From positions 62,001 through 126,000 of the forward strand of contig CAMWVE010000001.1 in assembly GCA_947177685.1 (NCBI GenBank): a stretch of 64,000 nucleotides of DNA. The letters are read 5' to 3'. The stretch is from an uncultured Porphyromonadaceae bacterium (GTDB lineage: Bacteria > Bacteroidota > Bacteroidia > Bacteroidales > Muribaculaceae). The first letter of the stretch is position 1; each line of letters begins with the position of its first letter. Made by a program: the position numbers and the translations under genes. Positions 18,029-27,657 of this stretch are shown in pieces. The notes beneath the pieces were generated by a model. It saw nothing but the letters and a program-made list of their open reading frames with translations, was not told the DNA's origin and did not search any database.

Positions 18029-19999
18029 TCAGTTTGCGAAATCAACGGAAATGCCGAACTGCAGACGGCGCGGATTCAGCGGATAGTTGGGCATGGAGAA
18101 ATAGTTGGAGCCTGTCATGCCCTGATTTATGTGGGTCATCATGATGTAGAAGCGTGTCTTGCTCAGTTTCATGTTGGCATAGAAATTCATGAACGGATAG
18201 TTTCCGCAGAGTTGGTCAGTCTGATTGTAGAACGACATTGTCGCCGGCTGGTACTGCACACTTTTGTAGCGGGTGTAATAATCACAGTCCAGTCCGAGCT
18301 GAACGTCAAGAACTCCGGCTACTTTGAACAGGAGGTAAAGATTGCTGTAGACCGTCAGCTTGGGGAGCGGTATGACGAGTTCGTCGGAAGTAGTCTGATA
18401 GGTAATGCGGTTATCCCAGTTAAGGATGCCGGCGCGAAGATGCTGCACGAGCTGTGCCGAGAAAATCTGCACCGAGCCACTGTGCTGAACCGGCAGACAA
18501 TCACTGTTGAAATAGATGTGATTCTGCGCGTTTTCCACACCAATATCGAGCTTGGTTTTTGAAAACGGAATGTAAAGTGTTCCGCCCAATCTGAGGTTGC
18601 GCGTTTTGCCAAAATCGTTCTGCCATATAAAGTGGTTCGACAGATAGTTTTTCATCAGATAGGGAGCCTCGCGGTTCTCAAAATGACCGTAGCCCGACAG
18701 GTCGACCGTGTCGCCGAAAAGGGGAATATGTGTGTCAACCCTACCCTTGACCGAGACGTCACCTGCCACCGGACCAATCATGCCGAACTCCGCACGAGCA
18801 TTGTAACGCAGAATAGAACCCTTAGTTTTTGTCAGTTCGCCACCAATCCATAGCAGTGACTGCGACACCTTGGGTTCAATGCCGGGGAATGGATTTTCAG
18901 TCAGTCCCTCAGGGCGCTCTGCCATTGATGTTATGGTGTCAGGTGTCTGACCATAGTGGCGCAACTGAAATTTGGCGTATGCTGACAAACCTGCTTTTGC
19001 ATATTTGTTGAAGCCCTCCAACAGACTGACTCCCACTGAGTTGGTAAAAGTCCAGTAGTCGGTGTGGTCATTGGTTTCGGAAGTTGAGAGGTAGTGGTTT
19101 TTCCAGAAACTCATTTCGTCAGAAGCCGAACTGTTTTTAAACAGGTGTTTCGACCCTTCGTATGTGCTGTTCCAGAAAAAAGTTGTGACCGGAATGAAAT
19201 GTTTGATTTCTGTGGTATCATTGACATACTCCGACTCATGAAAACCGAGCTTGTAACGGTGGTTCATGGTGAAATATTCACCTACGATTCTCGAATGCGA
19301 TGCAGTCAGGCGTGTGGGGATTGTTTTCGGGATAATCGATGAGTTTCCACCCTGCAGCTGTGCCGGATCGGTGATATACAGTTCATCAGTGATACCGCCG
19401 TTCTCTTTGTTAAGCATGTTGTAGTGGAAGAAATATGCTTGAAACTCATACTTCTCACCTAAGTAGGAGCCTGAAGCTCCCCATGTCAAATCTTTAGTGT
19501 TCTGGTAGTTATAGCTTCCTTTTGAGTAAAGGTAGTCTGCAATTACGCCAACCTGAGCTCGAGGATTGATATTGCCTGAGAAAACCGTCTGGAGCCTGTC
19601 CTGAGCATTTTCCCTGCCTCCGCCGAAATTGTAAGAAAGCAGAGTCATGGGAATACGGGTATTGTAGAACTTTTCGGTTTGGGATGAGGGCATCCAAGCT
19701 GCAAGTGCATCGCGGAAAAAGAAATCGCTTTGCTGCGGGCGGTTGAAAAAGAGGAGGTTATAACCTTCGGACCCAAGGTTGCCGGTTGTGGCATAGGCAT
19801 CAGAGACCTCCGACGGAATACTGTGATGATAGTAATTGAGCATCAGAGTATCAATCTCCGCAGGGACTTGTGCGCCTGTGGGCTGACTTACGGTCCATGC
19901 GTAGGATGGTGCCAGAACCGGCGATTTAGCCGCTGTTCTGATTGGAGTCAAAGCAAGCGCAACCAGCAGAATATATAATGTGTACCTTGTAAGATTCAT
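18029..19999 (-). CDS. Putative outer membrane porin (Porin_10 type)
   Basis: A 656-residue protein with a signal peptide (residues 1-23, ending RTAAKS). It is built of long alternating beta strands rich in Tyr, Phe and Asn and ends in LQFGISVDFAN, a typical barrel terminus with an aromatic residue near the end. The N-terminal block (YYHHSIPSEVSDAYATTG, then GYNLLFFNRP) resembles the Bacteroidota putative porin family (Pfam Porin_10). It should form an outer membrane barrel of unknown substrate. It is the first gene of the porin, solute-binding protein, rfbD, prfC, mutL operon and has a near-perfect promoter. Confidence 0.8.
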   Translation of the reverse strand: MNLTRYTLYILLVALALTPIRTAAKSPVLAPSYAWTVSQPTGAQVPAEIDTLMLNYYHHSIPSEVSDAYATTGNLGSEGYNLLFFNRPQQSDFFFRDALAAWMPSSQTEKFYNTRIPMTLLSYNFGGGRENAQDRLQTVFSGNINPRAQVGVIADYLYSKGSYNYQNTKDLTWGASGSYLGEKYEFQAYFFHYNMLNKENGGITDELYITDPAQLQGGNSSIIPKTIPTRLTASHSRIVGEYFTMNHRYKLGFHESEYVNDTTEIKHFIPVTTFFWNSTYEGSKHLFKNSSASDEMSFWKNHYLSTSETNDHTDYWTFTNSVGVSLLEGFNKYAKAGLSAYAKFQLRHYGQTPDTITSMAERPEGLTENPFPGIEPKVSQSLLWIGGELTKTKGSILRYNARAEFGMIGPVAGDVSVKGRVDTHIPLFGDTVDLSGYGHFENREAPYLMKNYLSNHFIWQNDFGKTRNLRLGGTLYIPFSKTKLDIGVENAQNHIYFNSDCLPVQHSGSVQIFSAQLVQHLRAGILNWDNRITYQTTSDELVIPLPKLTVYSNLYLLFKVAGVLDVQLGLDCDYYTRYKSVQYQPATMSFYNQTDQLCGNYPFMNFYANMKLSKTRFYIMMTHINQGMTGSNYFSMPNYPLNPRRLQFGISVDFAN

Positions 20000-20017
20000 G
20001 ATGTGGTTTTGGAACTA

Positions 20018-20049
20018 CAAAAGTACAATAATTTACTGAAATTACAAAA
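20018..20049 (-). promoter_or_regulatory. Promoter of the porin-to-mutL operon
   Basis: On the minus strand, TTTTG (20045-20049) plus a 19-bp spacer plus TACTTTTG (20018-20025), about 19 bases before the porin ATG. Confidence 0.75.
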
Positions 20050-20070
20050 TGAAGAGTACGGAACAGGGTC

Positions 20071-20106
20071 TAAAAACGAAACCGGGAAACGTTGCCGTCT
20101 CCCGGT
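20071..20106 (-). terminator. Intrinsic terminator of rpoD
   Basis: Read on the minus strand, a 9-bp GC-rich stem (ACCGGGAGA with TTTCCCGGT, one G-U pair) is followed by TTCGTTTTT. It lies 39 bp after the rpoD stop. Confidence 0.75.
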
Positions 20107-20144
20107 ATTTAGGAAAACATAAGTTTTCTCCTGATTTCGTAAGA

Positions 20145-21014
20145 TTACTGACCGAGGTAAGCCCGGAGCAGACGGCTTTTAGAGCCTTTGAGGCGGCGGA
20201 TAGCCTTCTCTTTGATCTGACGCACACGTTCGCGGGTGAGGTCGAATTTGGCGCCGATTTCTTCAAGTGTCATTTCCTGACAGCCGATGCCGAAGAACAT
20301 TTTCAGGATGTCGCGTTCACGGTCAGTGAGTTGATGGAGCGCACGGTCCACCTCTTTTGATAAGGATTCCTGATTTAATGTTGAGTCAGCCATGGGAGAG
20401 TCGTCGTTGGTCAGAACATCGAGCAGTGAGTTATCCTCGCCTTCCACAAACGGAGCGTCAACGGAGATGTGACGTCCCGAAACCTTCAGGGTATCGGCAA
20501 TTTTGTCAACCGGCACTTCCAACGCGTCAGCTAATTCCTCAGGTGAGGGGCGACGTTCGTTTTCCTGCTCGAATTTCGAGAGAGCTTTACCGATTTTGTT
20601 CAAGGAGCCGACCTGATTCAGTGGCAGGCGAACGATACGCGACTGTTCGGCAAGCGCCTGAAGAATGGATTGACGGATCCACCATACGGCATAGGAAATA
20701 AACTTGAAACCGCGGGTTTCATCGAACTTCTGTGCTGCCTTTATCAAGCCCAGATTTCCCTCGTTGATAAGGTCGGGCAGGCTTAAGCCCTGATTCTGGT
20801 ACTGTTTAGCCACAGACACCACGAAACGGAGGTTTGCACGGGTAAGTTTGTCAAGTGCACGGTCTCCTTCGGGACCACCTTCACGGATTTTCTGTGCGAG
20901 TTCAACCTCCTCATCAACAGAGATTAACTCTTCACGACCTATTTCCTGAAGATATTTGTCAAGTGACGCGCTCTCGCGGTTAGTAATTGATTTGGTAATC
21001 TTTAGTTGTCTCAT
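20145..21014 (-). CDS. rpoD: Primary RNA polymerase sigma factor (Bacteroidota RpoD/SigA type)
   Basis: A 289-residue sigma-70 family protein lacking the long region 1.1 of proteobacterial RpoD, as expected for the Bacteroidota primary sigma. Region 1.2 starts near residue 17 ([16 protein letters not shown]). Region 2 includes [18 protein letters not shown] and [15 protein letters not shown]. Region 3 covers RLPLNQVG to VDAPF. The region 4 HTH ([19 protein letters not shown]) is near the C-terminus. It directs core RNA polymerase to TTTG/TAnnTTTG promoters, several of which lie in this window, including its own. It is monocistronic, with its own promoter and terminator. Confidence 0.96.
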   Translation of the reverse strand: MRQLKITKSITNRESASLDKYLQEIGREELISVDEEVELAQKIREGGPEGDRALDKLTRANLRFVVSVAKQYQNQGLSLPDLINEGNLGLIKAAQKFDETRGFKFISYAVWWIRQSILQALAEQSRIVRLPLNQVGSLNKIGKALSKFEQENERRPSPEELADALEVPVDKIADTLKVSGRHISVDAPFVEGEDNSLLDVLTNDDSPMADSTLNQESLSKEVDRALHQLTDRERDILKMFFGIGCQEMTLEEIGAKFDLTRERVRQIKEKAIRRLKGSKSRLLRAYLGQ

Positions 21015-21037
21015 AGTGTATTACCCTAATTAGCGTG

Positions 21038-21068
21038 CAAAATTACAAAATTTTTCTCTTATAACAAA
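21038..21068 (-). promoter_or_regulatory. rpoD promoter
   Basis: On the minus strand, TTTG (21065-21068), a 19-bp spacer, and TAATTTTG followed by C (21038-21045). This is one of the closest matches in the window to the consensus read by this gene's own product. Confidence 0.75.
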
Positions 21069-21109
21069 GTTAAATGGCAAATATATTTTGCAATTTGCTT
21101 TTTTTAAGC

Positions 21110-22591
21110 CTAATATTGGAGGTAAATAAATGGAACGAGGTCAGATGATCTGACTTGAATAATCACCAGAATTATCAGTGCGACAATGAGTGCCTGCACA
21201 GCGTATGGCACACGGCTGAAATGCTTCTGCGTCCACAGAAACCATGAGTGCGGGGTGAAGTGAAGTGCGTAACCCAGAATTATGGCAATTACAATAAGCA
21301 GGTAACCATCGAGGAATTGCGGAGCCACATCGGCATGGAAACTGAACAGTATCTGGTGTAACATCTCCTTGACTTTCTCCATTGATTCGGAACGGAAGAA
21401 CATGAACCCGAACGCCATCAGGTTAAACGTGCAGAAAATGTTGAACAGTCTGCGGAGGAAGCCGGGTCGGTCGTCTTTGCCTATACCCAGAATGTTCTTA
21501 TATATTTTGTGGAGGACCAGCAGAATACCGTTCCAGACACCCCAGATTATGTACATCAACGACGCGCCGTGCCACAGCCCCCCCAAAGCCATGGTGGTGA
21601 TGAGGTTGGCATGTGATTGCCACTTCTTTTTCGTACGGCTTCCGCCTAACGGAATGTACAGGTAATCGCGCAACCATAACGACAGCGAGATGTGCCAGCG
21701 GCGCCAGAATTCCTGAGGACTCTGCGATTTGAACGGTGAGTTGAAGTTGTCCTTGAAGCGGAATCCGAGCAACAACGCCAGACCTATCGCCATATCGGAA
21801 TAACCGGAAAAGTCACAGTAAAGCTGAAGGGTGAATCCGTAGATTCCCATAAGGTTTTCAAAGCCGGTGTAAAGCGAGGGGTTGTCGAAAATGCGGTCCA
21901 CGAAATTGCCGCTAATGTAGTCCGCAATGATGACTTTTTTCACCAGACCGCAGATTATCAGAAAGAATCCTGATGAAATCATTTCCTGCGTGGCAGGTGC
22001 GGCTTTCTCAACCTGCGGCAACATATCCTTGGCGCGGACCACAGGTCCGGCAAGCAATGGCGGGAAGAATGTAAGATAAAATGTATAGTTAAGAAAATTA
22101 GTGCAAGGCTTCATTTCGCCACGGTAAATATCAACTATATAGCTGATTGAGCGAAACGTGAAGAACGAAATGCCGGCAGGGAGGATTATCTGCAGCGGGT
22201 CAAAATCGGAGCTTGTTATGGATGCGAAAGCCTCAAGCAGCAAGTTGAAATATTTGAAATAGACAAGCATGCCTACGTTCACGATGACATTGACAGCCAC
22301 CATCGAACGGCGTGCGACATCACTTTTAGCTGCCCCCAACAGATTACCCAAGATAAAGTCAAACAGACAGACTCCCAACAGAATGAAACAACATTCAGCC
22401 GAGGATTTATAGTAAAAGTAAAGCGAGAACAGAATAACAAAAATCATTTTGATTTTCCTGTGTCCGCTGAGAAACTCGTAAACCAACAGGAATAGGACGA
22501 ACAGCAGCAGGAACAGTCCGGTGTTGAACAGTAGCGGACTCTGTTTGTCGTAGAGGAGTATGTCGCGAAGAGATGTGATAAAATCGTTCAT
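21110..22591 (-). CDS. MBOAT family O-acyltransferase (AlgI/PatA-like)
   Basis: A 493-residue polytopic membrane protein with about 11 hydrophobic segments. Its MBOAT signatures are LYCDFSGYSDMAIG, WHISLSLWLRDYLYIPLGG and GLWHGASL, with the presumed catalytic histidine near residue 341. Members move acyl groups, usually acetyl, across the inner membrane to partner SGNH proteins that O-acylate exported polysaccharides or peptidoglycan. Two SGNH-type proteins lie immediately upstream (2-bp gap and an overlap), so the three should act as one O-acylation machine. The target glycan is unknown. Confidence 0.9.
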   Translation of the reverse strand: MNDFITSLRDILLYDKQSPLLFNTGLFLLLFVLFLLVYEFLSGHRKIKMIFVILFSLYFYYKSSAECCFILLGVCLFDFILGNLLGAAKSDVARRSMVAVNVIVNVGMLVYFKYFNLLLEAFASITSSDFDPLQIILPAGISFFTFRSISYIVDIYRGEMKPCTNFLNYTFYLTFFPPLLAGPVVRAKDMLPQVEKAAPATQEMISSGFFLIICGLVKKVIIADYISGNFVDRIFDNPSLYTGFENLMGIYGFTLQLYCDFSGYSDMAIGLALLLGFRFKDNFNSPFKSQSPQEFWRRWHISLSLWLRDYLYIPLGGSRTKKKWQSHANLITTMALGGLWHGASLMYIIWGVWNGILLVLHKIYKNILGIGKDDRPGFLRRLFNIFCTFNLMAFGFMFFRSESMEKVKEMLHQILFSFHADVAPQFLDGYLLIVIAIILGYALHFTPHSWFLWTQKHFSRVPYAVQALIVALIILVIIQVRSSDLVPFIYLQY

Positions 22592-22593
22592 TT

Positions 22594-23895
22594 TCAGTTA
22601 CTTGGGTTTAGTGCAGATTCGAGTGCGTTATAGAGCATATTGCCCTGAAGTTCATATCCGGTGAATGTGTTGTGGATTCTGTCGGTATTCATCAGTCCGT
22701 TATCAAGCCATTGAGTAGAGGCTCCGTTGCCACCGGCAACCTCATACCAGTCATAAACCGGAATAGAGTTGTTTTTTCCATATTTGACAATCACGTTACG
22801 CAGTCGTTTGACATTTTCATTGACTGAGTAACTCTTGGAGTAAACCGTGCTTCGGCGTCCTTTGCGGGTTTTACGGGCGGAAGTGCGTTGGGCACGTTGA
22901 CATTCCATAGGGGTGACAAGCAGGAACTTAGCATCGGGATTGTTCTTGCGTAGGTCTCGAACCATGTAATCTATTTCTGAATAGAGCGCTTCGTCAGTAA
23001 CCTTACCGAATGCCTCGTTTGTACCCAGACTGATTATGATAAGGTCCGGATCGAGCATGTTCACATCGCTTCCCATCGACATCAGCCGGTTATAGGCGGA
23101 ATAAGTTGCTCCGTTGTTGCCTATTGCATGGTAGCGCACCCCACCCTTTTCATTTAAAAGTGAAACCCCGAAAATGGTAATAGACTCGAAGGTGCGCATC
23201 TGTAGCGTGACTGTGGTCTGGGGAGATGCAAGTGAAACCTCTGTCATGTAGTCCATTACCGAGTCATTGAAATTAACACGGACGTTGTCACCGTTGGTGA
23301 TACGTTCAACTAACACACGCCCGTCGGAAAATATGGTCAATCCGTTAAACGGGTCACCCTCAGGGTTTTTCTTTACAACCGTGGAAAGGGTAATTGAAAA
23401 CGCATTGGAATTTGGGGAGAAGCTGACACCGGTAAATCCCATGTCAGTCATCCAAGGAAGCTTGAGCAGTTTTGCCGAAGTGTAGCGGCTGTCAGTGGTA
23501 AAGATGTAGTTCCACGGCTCGTTTGTACCTGCAATTTTCAGCGGAGTGACAAGACCGCGACCGCCATCGCCGTAGCGTTGCTGCATTAACCTGCGGACAC
23601 GGTCGGTGGCTACATCCGCCTGTATGTGTGAGTCACCGATATGTACAATGTTGACCGGAGTGGCGTCAGCCATGGCAAGTTTTATGCGCAGCTCGCTCCA
23701 GTCATCACCATTCATGTCTATGTGATTGGAGTCCGCCTTTATGAATTCATAATCAGGCAGTTCCGACAGTTGCGGTCCGGTTATGACGACCGTGCCCTCG
23801 CGGAGCTCCGACTGATTCTTATCTTCAGACCTGCCTGAACATGCAACCACAAGAAGCATGACCAGAGGGAAGCATACGAAAATTCGTTTAATCAT
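22594..23895 (-). CDS. SGNH/GDSL hydrolase-family lipoprotein
   Basis: A 433-residue protein with a lipoprotein signal (LVVAC, lipid Cys19). The SGNH fold shows block I HIGDSH (Ser89), block III SLGTNE (291-293) and block V DRIH (Asp405/His408), so the catalytic Ser-Asp-His triad is complete. It should face the periplasm. Next to an MBOAT protein, such enzymes act as the O-acyltransferase or acylesterase partner (compare PatB and AlgX). It overlaps the upstream SGNH gene by 8 bp and is 2 bp from the MBOAT gene. Confidence 0.87.
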   Translation of the reverse strand: MIKRIFVCFPLVMLLVVACSGRSEDKNQSELREGTVVITGPQLSELPDYEFIKADSNHIDMNGDDWSELRIKLAMADATPVNIVHIGDSHIQADVATDRVRRLMQQRYGDGGRGLVTPLKIAGTNEPWNYIFTTDSRYTSAKLLKLPWMTDMGFTGVSFSPNSNAFSITLSTVVKKNPEGDPFNGLTIFSDGRVLVERITNGDNVRVNFNDSVMDYMTEVSLASPQTTVTLQMRTFESITIFGVSLLNEKGGVRYHAIGNNGATYSAYNRLMSMGSDVNMLDPDLIIISLGTNEAFGKVTDEALYSEIDYMVRDLRKNNPDAKFLLVTPMECQRAQRTSARKTRKGRRSTVYSKSYSVNENVKRLRNVIVKYGKNNSIPVYDWYEVAGGNGASTQWLDNGLMNTDRIHNTFTGYELQGNMLYNALESALNPSN

Positions 23896-25285
23896 TTAAC
23901 AAATCATTTAAAGATAAAACAAATAACGAAGCCAATTGGTCACCTCCGGTGAATGATAAATGAATATAATCTTTGTTAACGTATCGTTTGTTTACCCAAT
24001 CCACTACGGCATCCTCGCCACCCATGGCTTCACGAGTATCCCAGAACGCTACCCCCAGACGGTGAGCCATTTCTCGCTGTTGCTCCACCATGTAGGGCGC
24101 GGATTTCATAGAATGTACTTCCGCACCTATTTTTTCGCCACGGTCGCCAATACCCAGAACAAGGATGTCAGCGTTAGGATAAGCATCACGGATACGGCTG
24201 ATAGCTTTCTCCATGGCGCGGGTGTAATATGCGTAGTTATTGTTGTCAGAGGTGAGCGCATTTATGCCATACTCAAGTATGATGAGGTCATAGTCTACAA
24301 AACGACGCATCTGACGGGCAAGTTCGGTGGAAATTTCAGAATGTTTTATGCCGGAATAGCCTCGGATTGACATGTTGTCAACCACAATGCCGTTGTTATC
24401 ATTGAGATATAAACCCAAGGCAATCAGATCAGTGGAAGGAGTGGACATGGTTATCTCGCCGGTTTCTCCGGAAATTTTTTGTGACTGCACTTCCTCAGAA
24501 GGCTCAACGTCGTAAACCGTTGCGTTGCCTTCGGCGTCAGTGAATGTGACGGTAGTGGCGGAAGGTGCCACGAACAGAAATTCGGTGTTGTTCCACTGAG
24601 CTGCATGAGGCATTTTCTTTGAACCTGAAACCGTGGTTGTACCATTTCCCTTAGGGGTGTGATAGACGCCTGACAGGGTTTTGTATTGCTTGCCATCTTT
24701 GCGGAAATCATGTTTCTTCCACCCCGAACAGCTTTGGCGTATTGACTGCCGAAAGCCTGTAAGTTCGCTGCTGACAGGCAGATACCCTACCCCATGACCC
24801 CCATATTGTTCCTGAAGTTTCTCACGGATGTTTTGTGAGAAAATGTCACCTTCAATATATGAGTCGCCAAGAATTGCTATTCTGACCGGTCTCGAATCAC
24901 GATGTGCCATGGCTGCGCGGAATCTGGCAAGATTGTTGCCTGAAAAATCCTCGATTTTCACAGGCTCTCCCTCGTTACGGACAGGGCGTTCAGGCACCGG
25001 TGCGGTATTGATTTCCGGATGCGGGTGTGATTCAACTGATTCACTTCCTTTTTTGACGGTTTCATCATGATGCACCTCTGTTGAATCGTTCATCAGATTC
25101 TCAAGGTCAGGGTCTACATAGGTGTCTGCGCCCTTCTGGGCAATATTTTCACTTGGAAACAGGTCGCTCCACAGTGAAAAATCCTTTAGTTTTCCGTTGC
25201 TGATGCTGTTGAGCGGTAACAACGACACCAACAACACAACCACAACGGCTATCAGAAGAATGGGAAATGCTTTTCCTTTATTCAT
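23888..25285 (-). CDS. SGNH hydrolase-type protein with N-terminal membrane anchor
   Basis: A 465-residue protein. One N-terminal transmembrane helix (residues 8-27) is followed by a Ser/Glu/Pro-rich spacer of about 100 residues. The SGNH domain then shows ILGDSYIEGD (Ser142), EYGINAL and DYIHLS (Asp439/His442). It is a periplasmic, inner-membrane-tethered paralogue of the lipoprotein encoded next. The pair differs in anchoring, inner membrane versus lipid. That fits a relay that takes acyl groups from the MBOAT protein to an exported glycan, but the division of labour is inference. Confidence 0.85.
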   Translation of the reverse strand: MNKGKAFPILLIAVVVVLLVSLLPLNSISNGKLKDFSLWSDLFPSENIAQKGADTYVDPDLENLMNDSTEVHHDETVKKGSESVESHPHPEINTAPVPERPVRNEGEPVKIEDFSGNNLARFRAAMAHRDSRPVRIAILGDSYIEGDIFSQNIREKLQEQYGGHGVGYLPVSSELTGFRQSIRQSCSGWKKHDFRKDGKQYKTLSGVYHTPKGNGTTTVSGSKKMPHAAQWNNTEFLFVAPSATTVTFTDAEGNATVYDVEPSEEVQSQKISGETGEITMSTPSTDLIALGLYLNDNNGIVVDNMSIRGYSGIKHSEISTELARQMRRFVDYDLIILEYGINALTSDNNNYAYYTRAMEKAISRIRDAYPNADILVLGIGDRGEKIGAEVHSMKSAPYMVEQQREMAHRLGVAFWDTREAMGGEDAVVDWVNKRYVNKDYIHLSFTGGDQLASLFVLSLNDLLND

Positions 25286-25298
25286 AATTCGTTTATTA

Positions 25299-26336
25299 TT
25301 AATGAGTTGCTTCTGCCAGATTTTTGCGCAGGATCATGGTTTTGTTCTCGGTTTCCTTCCACTCATCCTCCGCTACGGAGTGAGCTGTAACTCCTCCGCC
25401 GGCAAAAATGCAATATCCTGATTCAGTGAGTTTTATTGACCTTAAGTTTACGAAACACTTTAGTTTGGCAGCTGTTACATAACCCACATATCCGCCATAA
25501 CATTCGCGCTGATGACTCTCAAGTTGTGAGATTTCCTCAATTGCTGTTCTGACCGGGAAACCGCTCAATGCGGGTGTGGGACTGAGCCGGTTCAGCAATT
25601 CCGGACAGTTATCTTCCTTTAGTGTGCCTGTGAACAGATCACAGATGTGACATACAGGCTTGAAACAAACATCCTCACATCGTTGCACCGTGAACTGAGC
25701 CCCAGCCGATGTCAGCACATCGCTGATGAAGCGGGCAACCATGTTCTGCTCGTCAATATTCTTGTCGTCCCACTGCGTATTTACGGTTTCGCGAGTTCCG
25801 GCAAGCGACATGGTGCTGAAGCAGCCCGTTTCCCTGTCGTAGTCCAGCAGAAGTTCAGGCGATGTGCCCAACCACAAACCGGTTTGCGGTATGTAGTAGA
25901 AGAATCGGAATGTTTCAGGGAACGAACTGAACTGGGTTTCAAGTAGTTGCATCAGGTCAATAGTTATGTTCTCCTCTGAAATAATGCGTGAGAAAACAGT
26001 TTTGCCACCCCTCTCCTTGAGGTGATCGATTAGCGCGGTGATTTTTTGCAGATAATCATCGCGTGTTGTGGAAGGGGTTTGCAACGGAGATTGACAAGGT
26101 TGCGCAGGATATTGGTCGGCATTTCCAAGGAAAGCGTCAGCATCGAGTTCCTCATAAATTCTTAAAGATCCATTGAAGCTGACATTCCATTTATTGATTA
26201 TGAAAAAAGGTTTGCCGGGCAGTTCACCGTTAGGATTCGCAAAGAACTGATAGTCCTGAGAACCGGGAAAAGCGAACAGAGCAAACGGAATCTGACGGTG
26301 TGCCGCTTCAATGGCAGCTGTAAACTCTTTTGTCAT
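25299..26336 (-). CDS. menF: Isochorismate synthase (chorismate-binding enzyme, MenF-like)
   Basis: With the start at 26336 the protein has 345 residues. Chorismate-binding family motifs are TSPELLL, SLAGTRE, the HICDLFTGTL region, PTPALSGFPV and the C-terminal ECYGGYVGYV and FAGGGV. Isochorismate synthase makes isochorismate from chorismate for menaquinone or siderophores. An in-frame ATG at 26384 would overlap rimO by 41 bp; the ATG at 26336 leaves a 7-bp gap and was chosen. Anthranilate or aminodeoxychorismate synthase is less likely. The usual neighbours menD, menB, menC and menE are absent, and the gene instead sits between rimO and the SGNH genes. Confidence 0.8.
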   Translation of the reverse strand: MTKEFTAAIEAAHRQIPFALFAFPGSQDYQFFANPNGELPGKPFFIINKWNVSFNGSLRIYEELDADAFLGNADQYPAQPCQSPLQTPSTTRDDYLQKITALIDHLKERGGKTVFSRIISEENITIDLMQLLETQFSSFPETFRFFYYIPQTGLWLGTSPELLLDYDRETGCFSTMSLAGTRETVNTQWDDKNIDEQNMVARFISDVLTSAGAQFTVQRCEDVCFKPVCHICDLFTGTLKEDNCPELLNRLSPTPALSGFPVRTAIEEISQLESHQRECYGGYVGYVTAAKLKCFVNLRSIKLTESGYCIFAGGGVTAHSVAEDEWKETENKTMILRKNLAEATH

Positions 26337-26343
26337 AGGAGCC

Positions 26344-27651
26344 TCAATCAACTGTTTCACCGTAAAGGTCGTACTCGGTTGCATCAGTAATTCTGACGTT
26401 ATAGAAACGCCCCTTTCTCAGCATACGGTCCTTTTTGGGTATGTAGACAACAGGGTCAACCTCAGGGGAGTCAAACTCGGTGCGACCTACATAATAATCA
26501 TTTTCAGTCCCATCAATCAAAACTCTAACAATCTCTCCTATCTTCTTCTGGTTCAGCTGATAAGAAATTTCTGACTGAATGGTCATGAGTTCATCCAGAC
26601 GCTTCTCCTTGACTTCCTGAGGAATATCATCTTTGAAATGCTTGGCACCGTAAGTATCTTCTTCCTCGCAGTAGGCAAAAGCACCCATGCGTTCAAATTT
26701 CATTCGCTTGACGAAATCCTTAAGTTCCTCGAATTCCTTGTCGCCTTCGCCGGGGAATCCCACCATCAAGGTTGTGCGCAGGTGTATTCCGGGTACTTTT
26801 TCGCGAATAGCGTTGATAAGTTCTTCTGTTTCAGCACCGGTAATGTGGCGGCGCATATTGTCGAGAACCTTGTCAGAGCTGTGTTGAAGCGCTATGTCAA
26901 GATATTTGCAAACATTGGGATAGCGGTTCATTACGTCAAGAATACCGAACGGGAACTGTGCCGGATAGGCATAATGAAGCCTGATCCACTCCACACCGGG
27001 AATCTGCGCCATAGCTTCAATCAGCTGAGGGAGCAGCATTTCGCCGTCAGCAAGATCGGTTCCGTAGCTCGACAAATCCTGTGCTATCACATTAAATTCC
27101 TTGACACCGCGCTCTACAAGAGAACGAACTTCTGCAAGAATCTCATCCATGGGGCGCGACTTGAAACGACCTGTAATCAGAGGTATGGCGCAGAAAGAGC
27201 AAAATCTGTTACAACCTTCCGCGATTTTTAGGTATGCAGAATATGGTCCGGTGGTAATCACTCGGTCGTAAGGTGTGGAACCGGGAGCCTGACGAGCGAG
27301 TGTCTTGATAATACCTTGCCAGTCAAATTTCCCGAACCAGCCGTCAACTTCAGGCATAAGCTCCGGCAACTGCTTACGGTATCTTTCTGAAAGGCAACCC
27401 ATTACATACACAGAAGAAACCTTATTGAGCTTTTTCATTCTCAGTGCGTCAAGAATGACGTTGACCGATTCCTCCTTTGCGTCACCAATGAAGCCACAGG
27501 TGTTGATAATCACAGCTGTGCCACGCTTGATGCTTTTGGGGTTATGCTTGACCGAAAATCCGGCATCCTCCATCATCTTTATCAGACGTTCGGAATCCAC
27601 CAGATTTTTTGAGCAACCTAATGAAATTATATTGATAAGTTTTTCTTGCAT
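26344..27651 (-). CDS. rimO: Ribosomal protein S12 methylthiotransferase RimO
   Basis: A 435-residue radical SAM methylthiotransferase that modifies the conserved aspartate of ribosomal protein uS12. The N-terminal MTTase domain carries cluster cysteines Cys13, Cys52 and Cys86. The radical SAM CxxxCxxC is Cys147/Cys151/Cys154 (EGCNRFCSFCAIP). A C-terminal TRAM domain ends the protein. SLGCSKNLVDSE is characteristic of RimO rather than MiaB. It lies 6 bp after ftsY, the usual arrangement in Bacteroidales. Confidence 0.95.
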   Translation of the reverse strand: MQEKLINIISLGCSKNLVDSERLIKMMEDAGFSVKHNPKSIKRGTAVIINTCGFIGDAKEESVNVILDALRMKKLNKVSSVYVMGCLSERYRKQLPELMPEVDGWFGKFDWQGIIKTLARQAPGSTPYDRVITTGPYSAYLKIAEGCNRFCSFCAIPLITGRFKSRPMDEILAEVRSLVERGVKEFNVIAQDLSSYGTDLADGEMLLPQLIEAMAQIPGVEWIRLHYAYPAQFPFGILDVMNRYPNVCKYLDIALQHSSDKVLDNMRRHITGAETEELINAIREKVPGIHLRTTLMVGFPGEGDKEFEELKDFVKRMKFERMGAFAYCEEEDTYGAKHFKDDIPQEVKEKRLDELMTIQSEISYQLNQKKIGEIVRVLIDGTENDYYVGRTEFDSPEVDPVVYIPKKDRMLRKGRFYNVRITDATEYDLYGETVD

Positions 27652-27657
27652 AAAGTG

